Positions 51,574 through 61,077 of a stretch of 64,000 bases of DNA are shown in pieces. Every line of letters starts with the position of its first letter. The stretch's first letter is position 1. The notes beneath the pieces are model-generated. The model searched no databases. It was not told the origin of the DNA and worked only from the letters and a program-made list of their open reading frames with translations. Both the position numbers and the translations under genes were made by a program. Source of the DNA: GCA-2683135 sp964507445 (GTDB taxonomy: Bacteria > Planctomycetota > GCA-002687715); the NCBI GenBank assembly GCA_964507445.1, contig CAZDQF010000008.1:62001-126000 (forward strand), in the 5' to 3' direction.

Positions 51574-52204
51574 TTCCGCCCTTCTCCTCGCAGAACGCGA
51601 TCAACCATCTCGCCAGAGATGCCTTGTCGGGTGCGCCGAACTCGTGGACACCGCCTCCGGCGTCCAGCACGGTCACATCCTCCATGGCCGTCCCCCCGAA
51701 CGAGCCCCGCCGATTCAGGACGATGGCGTCCAGCTTCTTGGCGGTGAGCTTGTCCCTGGCATGGTCCCGGGCGATCTCTGCCGGCGCCGCTTCCAGCGCA
51801 TAGCCGACGACAACCCGAGTGCCCGGCATTCTACCCAAATCCCCCAGGATGTCGGGGTTTTTGACCAGGTCCAGGGAGACCTGGTCCTGGCCCTTCTTGA
51901 TCTTCCCTTCGACCCGCTCTCGTGGTCGGTAGTCGGACACGGCCGCGGACATGATGACCGCGTCCATGCCCTCAACGGAGCCGACCATGGCCTCTCGCAT
52001 CTCGAGGGCGGAGGTCACGGAGACGACCGATACTCCCGGGGGCGCCTCCAGGTGTGTGGGGCCCAGCACCAAGGTGGCGTCGTGCCCCTTCTCGACAGCG
52101 CACTGGGCGATGGTGATGCCCATGGATCCCGTGCTGGGGTTCCCGAGGAAGCGGACGTCGTCCAGGTACTCATGGGTCGGACCGCCCGAGACGAGGAATC
52201 GCAT
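51545..52204 (-). CDS. coaB: phosphopantothenate-cysteine ligase (CoaB, separate protein)
   Basis: A 219-residue CoA-synthesis enzyme that joins phosphopantothenate to cysteine. It corresponds to the C-terminal half of the usual CoaBC fusion. Family segments are SGGPTHEYLDDVRFLGN at the N-terminus, NPSTGSMGI, the MSAAVSDYRPRE stretch, and EGKIKKGQDQ. It starts with ATG 52204 and lies 33 bases after coaC, so the two activities come from two separate chains. Confidence 0.88.
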   Translation of the reverse strand: MRFLVSGGPTHEYLDDVRFLGNPSTGSMGITIAQCAVEKGHDATLVLGPTHLEAPPGVSVVSVTSALEMREAMVGSVEGMDAVIMSAAVSDYRPRERVEGKIKKGQDQVSLDLVKNPDILGDLGRMPGTRVVVGYALEAAPAEIARDHARDKLTAKKLDAIVLNRRGSFGGTAMEDVTVLDAGGGVHEFGAPDKASLARWLIAFCEEKGGNGSGGVGEV

Positions 52205-52237
52205 GCCCGATCTTAGCCGGGCTGGCCCGAAGGGGAT

Positions 52238-52774
52238 CTAGAGGGCGGCCTGGACCCGCTCCAGCAGCTGCGTGACGGGGGCGAGGCGCCCGACGCCCTG
52301 GTCGCCGCAGGCCAGGTCGCCCTCCACGGGTTCGATGACCTCCCAGTCAGCGTCCCGGAGGGTGTGGACGTTTCGTCGCACCATGGGGTTCTCCCACATG
52401 CGCCAGTTCATGGCGGGGGCCACCATGCGCGGCTTCTCATGAGGGAAGGCCAGGGCGGTGGTGGTCACCATGTCGTCTGCCAGCCCATGTGCGAGCCGAC
52501 CGATCAGGTCCGCGGTCGCCGGTGCGCAGATGAGGAGGTCTCCGTCCCGGGCCGGGCTCAGGTGATCGTAGGCGTCGTCGTCGGCGCCCTCGAAGAGGTC
52601 GTGGAACACCCTGCGGCCGGTGATGGCCTGGAACTGAAGCGGGGAGATCAACTCCGTGGCGGAGTCGGTCATGAGGGCGGTCACTTCGTGACCGCCCTTG
52701 CGGAGTTCGCTGGCTACGTCCAGCGCCCTGTGCAGAGCGACGGACGCGGACACGCCGAGGATGACGTGGGCCAT
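52238..52774 (-). CDS. coaC: phosphopantothenoylcysteine decarboxylase (CoaC, separate protein)
   Basis: A 178-residue flavoprotein. It shows the FMN-binding start HVILGVSASVALHRAL, the substrate motif APAMNWRMWENP (PAMNxxMW) and the active-site cysteine in LACGDQGVGRLAPV. The decarboxylated product enters CoA synthesis. Its ATG is 8 bases from the rpoZ stop. Usual bacteria have this fused to CoaB; here it is free-standing. Confidence 0.9.
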   Translation of the reverse strand: MAHVILGVSASVALHRALDVASELRKGGHEVTALMTDSATELISPLQFQAITGRRVFHDLFEGADDDAYDHLSPARDGDLLICAPATADLIGRLAHGLADDMVTTTALAFPHEKPRMVAPAMNWRMWENPMVRRNVHTLRDADWEVIEPVEGDLACGDQGVGRLAPVTQLLERVQAAL

Positions 52775-52782
52775 GAAGGTCC

Positions 52783-53115
52783 TCAGTCGTCCTTGGAGAG
52801 GGCGGAGAGGATGCGGCGCTCGAGCTCGTCCTCGCTCGTCGTCTCGCGCACTTCGACCTCCGCCGGTTGCCCCATGGTCATGCGCTCCACCTCGGCGCGG
52901 ATGATCTCCCGGTTCTCTTCGTTGTCCGGGATCAGCTCGATCTTCCCAGCGTCGATCTCGTGGGCGACCACCTCGATGGGGTTCTTGGCGTTGTTGTCCA
53001 CCAGCTTGCGGGCGCCGCGATTGAGCTCGCGCATGCGCTTCTGCATCAGGACGGTGGTGCGGAACACGCCGCCGCACTTGGCGTAGAGGTCTTGGAACTT
53101 TGATTGGTCGATCAT
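52783..53115 (-). CDS. rpoZ: DNA-directed RNA polymerase omega subunit
   Basis: A 110-residue omega subunit. Evidence is the helix KRMRELNRGARKLVDNN (with the arginines that contact beta-prime), the KNPIEVVAHEIDAGKIEL segment seen in planctomycete-type omega, and its place between gmk and coa genes, the classical order. The C-terminal 40 residues are acidic and probably disordered. It is 28 bases after gmk and 8 bases before coaC. Confidence 0.85.
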   Translation of the reverse strand: MIDQSKFQDLYAKCGGVFRTTVLMQKRMRELNRGARKLVDNNAKNPIEVVAHEIDAGKIELIPDNEENREIIRAEVERMTMGQPAEVEVRETTSEDELERRILSALSKDD

Positions 53116-53143
53116 GAGGTTCTTCGGTGGTTCGTGCTGCGGG

Positions 53144-53707
53144 TCAGGCTCCGTTGCCCTGGGGGGTGCGGAGCACGAGCTGCAGGAGTTCCTTCGTGGC
53201 CCGGTCCACGTCGTCGTTCACGACGACGTGATCATATTCGTCTCGCGCAGCCAACTCGCTGGCCGCGTTCTTCAGTCGAGTCTCGAGCGCCGCGGTGTCT
53301 TCCGTCGAGCGGGCGCGGAGGCGAGCCTCCAGGCACTCCGCCGAGGGAGGGGCGATGAACACCCCGAGGGCATCGATCCCAAGTCGCTTGACGCTGCGCC
53401 ATCCCTGGAGGTCGATGTCCAGGATGACGACCTCGTCGCTCGATCCGCTGATCTCGCTGAGCGGCGTGCCGTAGCAGCAGCCATGGACCTCGGCCCACTC
53501 CAGGAGCTCCCCTGCGTCGCGCATGGCGGCGAAGGTGTCGGGGGAGACGAAGTGGTAGTGCACACCATCCGACTCGCCCTGTCGCGGGGATCGGGTCGTC
53601 GCGGAGACCGCCAGGCGGACGTGAGGTTGATCGATCAGGGCGGCGATGAGCGTGGACTTGCCGACGCCGCTCGGGCCGGAGATGACGACGGTGCGAGCGC
53701 TACTCAA
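53144..53707 (-). CDS. gmk: guanylate kinase
   Basis: A 187-residue enzyme that phosphorylates GMP. P-loop is VISGPSGVGKSTL, the GMP-binding region includes SATTRSPRQGE and VHYHFV, and the lid part ends with VVVNDDVDRATKELLQL. The start is TTG at 53707 with AGGTG upstream; it overlaps the yicC stop by 8 bases. Confidence 0.95.
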   Translation of the reverse strand: MSSARTVVISGPSGVGKSTLIAALIDQPHVRLAVSATTRSPRQGESDGVHYHFVSPDTFAAMRDAGELLEWAEVHGCCYGTPLSEISGSSDEVVILDIDLQGWRSVKRLGIDALGVFIAPPSAECLEARLRARSTEDTAALETRLKNAASELAARDEYDHVVVNDDVDRATKELLQLVLRTPQGNGA

Positions 53708-54608
53708 GGTTCTGCACCTGTTCCTTCATCCGCTCCACCTCGACCTTCATCTCGACCACGGCGTGCGCGACCTCGGCGTCGTTGGCCTTGCTGCCGATGG
53801 TGTTGGTCTCGCGCAGCATCTCCTGCAGGAGGAAGTCCAGTTCGCGGCCGCTCTCTCCGGTGGCGGCGAGGATCGTGCGGTAGCGATCCAGGTGTGTCTG
53901 TAGCCGGTTCAACTCCTCCGCCACATCACACTTGTCTGCCAGCAGGCACAGCTCACGGTGGAGGTCCGACTCGCTGACAGCGGAGCCGTCATCCAGCTCC
54001 TTGAGGAGCGCCTGGACCCGGTCCATCAACCTGTCGCGGTGCTGCCGGGGGATCTCCGGGGCGCGCGCAGCCACCGCCTTGAGCAGGCGCTCGAGGACAT
54101 GCCCGTGCTCCTCCAGGACCCGGCGGAGGGCGGCGCCCTCTGCCTCGCGGGTCGCCACCAGCTCCCTCATGGCCTCGTCGAAGCACCGGGTCACGAGCTG
54201 CTTGATCTCCGGGCTGACCGTGGAGTCCTGGGCGTCGTCCGCTGCGCGTACCACGCCAGGGAGGGAGAGCAGGGCCAGGACGCGGTCTGACTCGGCGGGG
54301 AGCGGGATGTCCAGGCTGTCGCAGAGCTTGTCGAGCTGGTCTCGATAGTCCAGCGCTGCTCGCTGATCCACCACGTAGGTCCCGGGCGCGCCGTCGTCCC
54401 GGAACCGCATGTTGAAGGTCAGGGAACCTCTCGAGACGTGCCGCTTGGCGACGGCCTCCAGCTCGGCCTCGAGGGAGGCGAGGGCCTTCGGTAACTTGAA
54501 GTTGAGCTTCAGATAGCGGTGGTTCACCGAGCGCACGTCAACGGAGACGGTCCGCGTCCCCTGCTCTTGCGTCGCGGAACCAAAACCCGTCATGCTGGAG
54601 GTCAACAC
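53700..54608 (-). CDS. yicC: YicC-family endoribonuclease
   Basis: A 302-residue protein of the YicC/YloC family (RNase involved in mRNA decay in E. coli). The N-terminal motif SSMTGFGSATQEQG and the C-terminal DUF1732-like ending (LDFLLQEMLRETNTIGSKANDAEVAHAVVEMK) are diagnostic. GTG 54608 is used, with GGAGA upstream; ATG 54593 is the alternative. It is followed by gmk, a common arrangement. Confidence 0.92.
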   Translation of the reverse strand: MLTSSMTGFGSATQEQGTRTVSVDVRSVNHRYLKLNFKLPKALASLEAELEAVAKRHVSRGSLTFNMRFRDDGAPGTYVVDQRAALDYRDQLDKLCDSLDIPLPAESDRVLALLSLPGVVRAADDAQDSTVSPEIKQLVTRCFDEAMRELVATREAEGAALRRVLEEHGHVLERLLKAVAARAPEIPRQHRDRLMDRVQALLKELDDGSAVSESDLHRELCLLADKCDVAEELNRLQTHLDRYRTILAATGESGRELDFLLQEMLRETNTIGSKANDAEVAHAVVEMKVEVERMKEQVQNLE

Positions 54609-54628
54609 TGCGTCTCCGGAGCCTGGGC

Positions 54629-54862
54629 TCAGGTGGTGGTGTTCATGATCGCCAGGGCGACGGCGATGACCATCAAGCTCCCCGCGACATAAGCGGTGAA
54701 GCGGTTGATGCCTCCGACGCCGTGCCCGAACGCATCGCCGCCTGCGCCGCCGAACGCGTTCCCGAGTCCTCCGCCCTTCCCTTCCTGCATCAGGACGATG
54801 CCGACGAGGAAGATGGCGTTGATGGTGAACAGGATGATCAGCAAGGTCTTCACGATGGCCAT
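54629..54862 (-). CDS. secG: protein-export membrane protein SecG
   Basis: A 77-residue protein with two membrane helices: TLLIILFTINAIFLVGIVLM (about 5-24) and AYVAGSLMVIAVALAIM at the end. The loop between them has the typical Gly-rich MQEGKGGGLGNAFGGAGG. It joins SecYE in the translocon. It lies between tpiA and yicC, with 23 and 20 bases. Confidence 0.93.
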   Translation of the reverse strand: MAIVKTLLIILFTINAIFLVGIVLMQEGKGGGLGNAFGGAGGDAFGHGVGGINRFTAYVAGSLMVIAVALAIMNTTT

Positions 54863-54885
54863 GTGTCTTCTTTCCAGTGACCCGG

Positions 54886-55641
54886 TCAGCCGCCGAGGAA
54901 ACTCACGATTCGAGCAAAAGAGTCTGCGTCCAGGGCGGCGCCTCCTACGAGCGCGCCGTCGATGTCCGGCATCGCCATCAAGCCGTCGACGTTGTCGGGC
55001 TTGACGCTGCCGCCGTATTGAATTCGTATCTCGGCGCCGATGGGCCCGCCCAGCTCCATGAGCCAGGAGCGGATCGCTCCGTGGACCTCCTGGGCTTGTT
55101 CCGGGGTAGCCACCTCGCCGGTGCCGATAGCCCACACGGGCTCGTAGGCGATGGTGGTCTCGGCCATGTCGTCCTTGGTCAGGCCCTCGAGGCCGCTCCG
55201 GAGCTGACGCTCCACGACCTGGAGTGTCTGTCCGGACTTGCGTTCTTCGAGGGTCTCGCCGACGCACAGGATCGGTCGCAGCCCTGCGGCGCGGGCCTTC
55301 CCCATCTTGGTCCGGATCACCTCGTCCGTCTCACCCATGACATGGCGGCGCTCGGAGTGCCCCAGGATGACGTAGCGGGCGCCTGTGGACCTGAGGATCC
55401 CGGCGCTGATGGCGCCGGTGTAGGCGCCGTCATCCCACTCGGCGCAGTCCTGGCCACCGACCGCCACGGGCGACTCCGTCAGCTCCGCCGCGACCGCTGC
55501 GATGCTCACGAAGGTCGGACAGATGGCCACATCCCGATCCGGGATGCTGGCGCACCGCTCCCTGATGGCCTTGGCCAGACGAAGGGCGTCAGCCTGCCCG
55601 AGGTTCATCTTCCAGTTGCCGGCGATAAATGGGCGCCGCAT
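54886..55641 (-). CDS. tpiA: triosephosphate isomerase
   Basis: A 251-residue TIM-barrel glycolytic enzyme. Residues include the phosphate-binding start AGNWKMN (catalytic Lys near 12), the catalytic His in VILGHSERR, the catalytic Glu in AYEPVWAIGTG, and the end loop GGSVKPDN plus GALVGGAAL. ATG 55641 is preceded by AGAGGAAG. It heads the minus-strand run of 17 genes. Confidence 0.96.
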   Translation of the reverse strand: MRRPFIAGNWKMNLGQADALRLAKAIRERCASIPDRDVAICPTFVSIAAVAAELTESPVAVGGQDCAEWDDGAYTGAISAGILRSTGARYVILGHSERRHVMGETDEVIRTKMGKARAAGLRPILCVGETLEERKSGQTLQVVERQLRSGLEGLTKDDMAETTIAYEPVWAIGTGEVATPEQAQEVHGAIRSWLMELGGPIGAEIRIQYGGSVKPDNVDGLMAMPDIDGALVGGAALDADSFARIVSFLGG

Positions 55642-55709
55642 GAGCTTCCTCTGCAAGAGTTTGCGCCGGTTGCTTCGGTACCGTTGGCGGGACGGAAGCC
55701 AAGTGGCGA

Positions 55710-55738
55710 ATGATCCGAAAATCACGGGCCATCGTCAA
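55710..55738 (-). promoter_or_regulatory. sigma70-type promoter for the tpiA run
   Basis: On the minus strand TTGACG and GATCAT are separated by 17 bases. Matches are five of six and four of six. The start would lie near 55703, giving a leader of about 60 bases before tpiA. Confidence 0.55.
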
Positions 55739-55803
55739 CCGCGTGGCCAATCATGGGTGTTTGGGTTATGTTTGGTCTTGTGGGCTCACCACAAACGAAG
55801 ACG

Positions 55804-55826
55804 GGCCCCCGCGGAGGCCGGGGGCC
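55804..55826 (-). terminator. candidate terminator of groESL
   Basis: GGCCCCCG pairs with CGGGGGCC around a seven-base loop; on the minus strand it is followed by CCCGTCTTCGTTTG, a moderately T-rich tail. It is 129 bases after the groEL stop and lies next to a poor-quality stretch, so some bases may be wrong. Confidence 0.45.
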
Positions 55827-55865
55827 GGGCGGAGTTGGGGGGGGGGGGGGGGTTGAAGCCCCAGC

Positions 55866-55875
55866 NNNNNNNNNN
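55866..55875. other. assembly gap of 10 N in poly-G sequence
   Basis: Ten N flanked by long G runs (for example 55837-55852). The flanking sequence is low-complexity and probably error-prone. Confidence 0.9.
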
Positions 55876-55954
55876 GTGTGGTGGGCCCCACCCAAATCGT
55901 CGCGGGGGGCCGGGGGGGGGCGGGGCCCCGGTCTGAGTGGGGGTGAGCGGTGGC

Positions 55955-57646
<1,692 letters not shown>

Positions 57647-57680
57647 GTTCTTGGTTCTCGTTTCTCTCTGAGGGCCCGAT

Positions 57681-57971
57681 TCAGCCGAGGATCGCGAGGA
57701 TGTCCTCTTCACCCATGATCATCAGTTCTTCGCCGTCGATCTTGACCTCTGTGCCCGCGTAGGACGAGAACAGGACCCGATCTCCAGCGCTCACCTGGAA
57801 CTGGCCTCTCTCGCCGTTGTCCAGGTACTTGCCGTCACCGATGGCCTCGACGATGCCCTCCTTGGGCTTCTCCTTGGCCTGTTCGGGGAGGTAGATGCCG
57901 CCGGCCGTCTGACTGTCGGCCTCGACGCGGCGCACGATTACCTTGTCGTTCAAAGGACGCAGGCTTGCCAT
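57681..57971 (-). CDS. groES: co-chaperonin GroES
   Basis: A 96-residue protein. It has the N-terminal LRPLNDKVIVRRVE, the mobile loop EADSQTAGGIYLPEQAKEKP and the C-terminal ILA. It forms the lid on GroEL. It lies 33 bases after a receiver-domain gene in the same direction. No CIRCE (TTAGCACTC-N9-GAGTGCTAA) was found upstream; a perfect CCCGGC-CAT-GCCGGG repeat (57988-58002) is there. Confidence 0.96.
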   Translation of the reverse strand: MASLRPLNDKVIVRRVEADSQTAGGIYLPEQAKEKPKEGIVEAIGDGKYLDNGERGQFQVSAGDRVLFSSYAGTEVKIDGEELMIMGEEDILAILG

Positions 57972-57987
57972 GGACTCCCTTCTCCTG

Positions 57988-58002
57988 CCCGGCCATGCCG
58001 GG
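57988..58002. repeat. inverted repeat between the receiver gene and groES
   Basis: CCCGGC, CAT, GCCGGG: a six-bp perfect stem 17 bases upstream of groES ATG. No U-tract. Possibly an RNA hairpin or operator; no function established. Confidence 0.4.
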
Positions 58003-58004
58003 TC

Positions 58005-58391
58005 TCAAAGACATCTGAGGTCGATCAACTCTTCCACCGCTGTCACCAGCGATCGGACATCCAGGGGCTTGTCGAGGCAGCTGTGCGCCCCGAGGCCCCT
58101 CGCGCGCGCGACGATGTCCGGCGTGAAGGCTCCCGACATGAAGATCACCGGGAGGCTCCCGGTGAACCGTTGGATCGTCGAGAAGATCCTCAAGCCGTCG
58201 TCCGCTGACACATGGACATCCATGATGGAGAAATGGACCGGATGGAGCCGTACCACCTCGATGGCCTCCTCCGCCGATGCCACGGCGAAGTGCCGGTGCC
58301 CCGCCGTCTCCAGGACGTCTCCGACGGCCCGTCGTACACCCTCGTCGTCATCGAGGACCAGGGCATGGAGAGGACGATGCATGGCGACCAT
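58005..58391 (-). CDS. single-domain response regulator
   Basis: A 128-residue receiver domain. The acidic pocket is in LVLDDDEGVRRA, the phospho-acceptor is the Asp of SIMDVHVSADDG, the switch Ser is in IFMSGAFTP, and the conserved Lys is in CLDKPLDV. There is no output domain, so it acts through a partner or is a CheY/Spo0F-type relay. No histidine kinase is adjacent. ATG 58391 or 58382 may be the start. It lies directly upstream of groES and may be co-transcribed with it. Confidence 0.88.
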   Translation of the reverse strand: MVAMHRPLHALVLDDDEGVRRAVGDVLETAGHRHFAVASAEEAIEVVRLHPVHFSIMDVHVSADDGLRIFSTIQRFTGSLPVIFMSGAFTPDIVARARGLGAHSCLDKPLDVRSLVTAVEELIDLRCL

Positions 58392-58405
58392 GATTCGGGT
58401 GGCTC

Positions 58406-58435
58406 CGTATACCGGAACCGTGCGTCAGGGAGCAA
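58406..58435 (-). promoter_or_regulatory. possible promoter of the response-regulator gene
   Basis: On the minus strand TTGCTC and TATACG are separated by 18 bases. The start would be near 58399, close to the ATG, so the leader is very short. Matches are moderate. Confidence 0.33.
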
Positions 58436-58622
58436 CTTTCGTGCCTCCAGGTGCCGGGGTTGCGCCGGAGCCCGGTGGTTTGCCAGAATGGGGCGACTTT
58501 GCTCAGGAGCGCCACGGTCGATCCGGATGGATCGATGACAACTTGTCAGACCGGGGGAGGGGCCCCGTCGGCCCCTGCCAAGATGGCAGGCGACGCCTCG
58601 ACCCTGCTCCAGGAGGCACAAC

Positions 58623-59816
58623 ATGCGTCATCTTGCGCTCGTCATGGGAACCGCGGCCGTCGTGGTGGCGGTCTGGGTCCTCCTCTCGAAGGACCACGGG
58701 CTGACGGCCACGCCGCTGCCCGAGGTGCGGGACGGGTCTTCCCCGAGCACCGTGTCCGGCGGTGACGACCCGATGTCCCCGGGCCGGACCTCCCGAGGGG
58801 GTGTCCGTGTGCCGGGCGAAGGACCGCCGCGTCCCGTCCCGACCGTCGGGCTCGAAGGGCTCTGCCAGAAGCACGGAGCGGTGGGCAGTGCCGTCTACGA
58901 GATCGTCCGGAAGTCCGTGGGGCAGGACGCCCGGACCCTGGACCGGCGGTTCGCGAGGGAGGACATCCACGAGATCCTGACCGCCTGGCACACGGACCCG
59001 TCTCGGAAGGACGCGGACATCGACTTCCTCGTCCGAGCGTGGAACATGGTCGAGGACCCGACAGCCCGCTACGCCCTGTCGTGGTTGTTCCGGCACGCGC
59101 GAGACGACCGCGTCATCGGTCCGCTGACGGAGCTGGCGGCCCACCACCCGTGGCCCGCGGTGGACGCGATCGCGGATCAGCGGACGGAGCTCGCTGCCGT
59201 GACGCTGGTGGACCTGAAGCGGCATCTCGGCGACGAGCCCACCCGCAACCAGGCCACCATACGGATCGCGCGCAGTGGCTGGGCCGGAGCCACGGAGCAC
59301 CTCAAGGACGTATGGACCGATGATCGTAGGTCGGACCTGGAGCGCCTGGTCGCCGTCGAGAGTCTGGCGCACGTCTCCAACGATCCGGAGTCCCGTCTGT
59401 CCGCCTTCGAGCTCGCCGTCGGGGACGCGCGACCGCTCTCGGGCATCGGGCGCCGTGCCACGGATCACCCCACGCAGGACCTGCGTTCAGCGGCGGTCAT
59501 GGCGGTCATGCACTCCGGCGATCAGAACCTGGCTCGGAAGCTGTTGGCGGAGGCCGAGGCGAGGCAGCCGGGAGACAGCTTCGTCGCCATGGTCGATCTG
59601 CACGTGGGGACGTTTCAGGGCGCTGACATCTCGCGTCTGGTCCTGGATCGCGTGAACCGGCGTCGCCGGGTCACCCTCGGCGAGGCCCGCTACCTGAATC
59701 GGGTGTGCACCAGCGAGGACGTGGATCGGCTACGTCAGTTGGCGCGCTGGGCGGCGGATGCTGCGGCCCAGGAGATGATTCAGGCGGCCATCCTCAACGC
59801 CGCGTCTCGAGGTTGA
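58623..59816 (+). CDS. membrane-anchored helical-repeat protein
   Basis: A 397-residue protein with an N-terminal membrane segment (LALVMGTAAVVVAVWVLL, about 4-21) and a disordered Gly/Pro/Ser-rich linker to about 75. The rest is helical with HEAT-like repeats (for example ERLVAVESLAHVSNDPESRLSAFELAV and LRSAAVMAVMHSGDQNLARKLL). AGGAGG precedes the ATG. It is probably periplasmic. Function unknown. Its stop touches the convergent gene's stop (TGATCA). Confidence 0.75.
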   Translation: MRHLALVMGTAAVVVAVWVLLSKDHGLTATPLPEVRDGSSPSTVSGGDDPMSPGRTSRGGVRVPGEGPPRPVPTVGLEGLCQKHGAVGSAVYEIVRKSVGQDARTLDRRFAREDIHEILTAWHTDPSRKDADIDFLVRAWNMVEDPTARYALSWLFRHARDDRVIGPLTELAAHHPWPAVDAIADQRTELAAVTLVDLKRHLGDEPTRNQATIRIARSGWAGATEHLKDVWTDDRRSDLERLVAVESLAHVSNDPESRLSAFELAVGDARPLSGIGRRATDHPTQDLRSAAVMAVMHSGDQNLARKLLAEAEARQPGDSFVAMVDLHVGTFQGADISRLVLDRVNRRRRVTLGEARYLNRVCTSEDVDRLRQLARWAADAAAQEMIQAAILNAASRG

Positions 59817-60365
59817 TCAGGCGCGCGTCCTGGCCAGGTGCAGTTCCCGCTCCAGCTCCGGCTGCAGCGGATGATCCGGCGCCGCCGCCAGCGCCTTGCG
59901 CGCATGACGTGCGGCCTGGGCCGCGTTGCCCGCCCGGCGCTCCAGGCTCGACAGATAGAGCCTCACCACCGGATCTCCAGAGTCTAGTTGGAGCAAGTCC
60001 GTGAGCAGTCTCCGGGCTTCGCGGGCGTCGTCACGCAGGTACGCCCGGATGGCTGCCTGGAGTTGCTCGTCGCGGCGGGCGAGCACCTTCGGGATGCGTA
60101 CGTGAACCCCCAACCTGAAGGCGTCGATGACCGCGAAGATGGTCAGGGCGATGGCGACGCCCGCGCCGAGCCGCAGAGACCAGCCGCCGAGAGGGTCGAT
60201 GGGCGCGGCCACGGACAGGAGCGCGAGGTTCCAACATCCCGTGGCGCCCAGGAACAGGGCCAGGCCGCGCCGCGCTCGACCCAGGACCAGGTGTCCCAGG
60301 CCAGGGACCAGGGAAAGGACCGGCGCAAGGTAACTGGGCCTCAGCCTGCGATCATGATCCGCCAT
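59817..60365 (-). CDS. small membrane protein with C-terminal TPR
   Basis: A 182-residue protein with two hydrophobic segments in the first 85 residues (LALFLGATGCWNLALLSVA and AGVAIALTIFAVIDAFRLG), the first following VPGLGHLVLGRARRG, a pattern seen in small TM2/DUF-type membrane proteins. The C-terminus is a TPR-like helix set (DPVVRLYLSSLERRAGNAAQAARHARKAL). It follows thiE by 1 base. Function unknown. Confidence 0.75.
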   Translation of the reverse strand: MADHDRRLRPSYLAPVLSLVPGLGHLVLGRARRGLALFLGATGCWNLALLSVAAPIDPLGGWSLRLGAGVAIALTIFAVIDAFRLGVHVRIPKVLARRDEQLQAAIRAYLRDDAREARRLLTDLLQLDSGDPVVRLYLSSLERRAGNAAQAARHARKALAAAPDHPLQPELERELHLARTRA

Positions 60366-60366
60366 G

Positions 60367-61020
60367 TCAGCTGGATGACGCGTTCAGGGCTTCGCGGAGG
60401 GCGTGCACCACGTCCGCAGGGCGTTCGGCGCCGCAGATGGCGGAGGAGACCGCGGCCCGCTGCATCCCCGCCGCTACGGCCTCCTCCACGGTGTCCGTGG
60501 AGATCCCGCCGATGGCGAACGCCGGGTGCCTGGCTTGCGCAAGGAGCTCGCCCAGCCAGTCGCTACCGTGGCCCTTGGTCGCCTTCGTCCGAGAGTCGAA
60601 CACCGGTCCGACACCGACGTAGTCCACCGGTTCGTCATGGGCTTGAGCCAGCTGGTGCCGGTTGTGTGTGCTGACGCCGACGATCAACTCGGCGCCGCCG
60701 ATCTCGCGGATGGCGCGCGGCGGCAGGTCGGCCTGCCCCACGTGGACTCCGTCGGCTCCGGCGAGGACGGCGATGTCGACCCGGTCGTTGACGATCACGG
60801 GGACCCGATACCGGGCGCAGCGCTCGCGCACATCGTGGACCCACTCGAGGAGGTCCCGGTCGTCGGTCTGAGGCTCCCGGACCTGCACCAGATCGACGCC
60901 GGCGTCGAGGACCTCATCAAGCACGACCAGGGGATGGACCTGACAGAGGCGACGGGTCAGCAAGAAGTAGACGCGTGCCTCATGGAGGCGCTCGCGGGCT
61001 CTTTCCGACGCTGAACTCAT
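60367..61020 (-). CDS. thiE: thiamine-phosphate synthase
   Basis: A 217-residue TIM-barrel enzyme that joins HMP-PP and THZ-P in thiamine synthesis. Typical segments are VDLVQVREPQTDDRDLLE, PVIVNDRVDIAVLAGADGVHVGQADLP, YVGVGPVFDSRTKAT (the GPVFxTxTK motif region) and AIGGIS. ATG 61020 is used. It lies between ligA and the TPR membrane gene, in the same direction. Confidence 0.94.
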   Translation of the reverse strand: MSSASERARERLHEARVYFLLTRRLCQVHPLVVLDEVLDAGVDLVQVREPQTDDRDLLEWVHDVRERCARYRVPVIVNDRVDIAVLAGADGVHVGQADLPPRAIREIGGAELIVGVSTHNRHQLAQAHDEPVDYVGVGPVFDSRTKATKGHGSDWLGELLAQARHPAFAIGGISTDTVEEAVAAGMQRAAVSSAICGAERPADVVHALREALNASSS

Positions 61021-61077
61021 GCCCTGACGATACCAGCAACCGCTAATTCCGAGGCGCTGATTGAAGGACCCGGGGCG

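Larger units (their letters stand above)
55642..55954. other. promoter region of tpiA, terminator of groEL and a low-quality stretch
   Basis: 313 bases. On the right of groEL's stop lie a G-homopolymer-rich stretch (55800-55935) with a 10-N gap, and the hairpin at 55804-55826. Further on are an inverted repeat TTGTGG-GCTCA-CCACAA (55778-55794) and the tpiA promoter (55710-55738). No gene seen. Confidence 0.6.
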
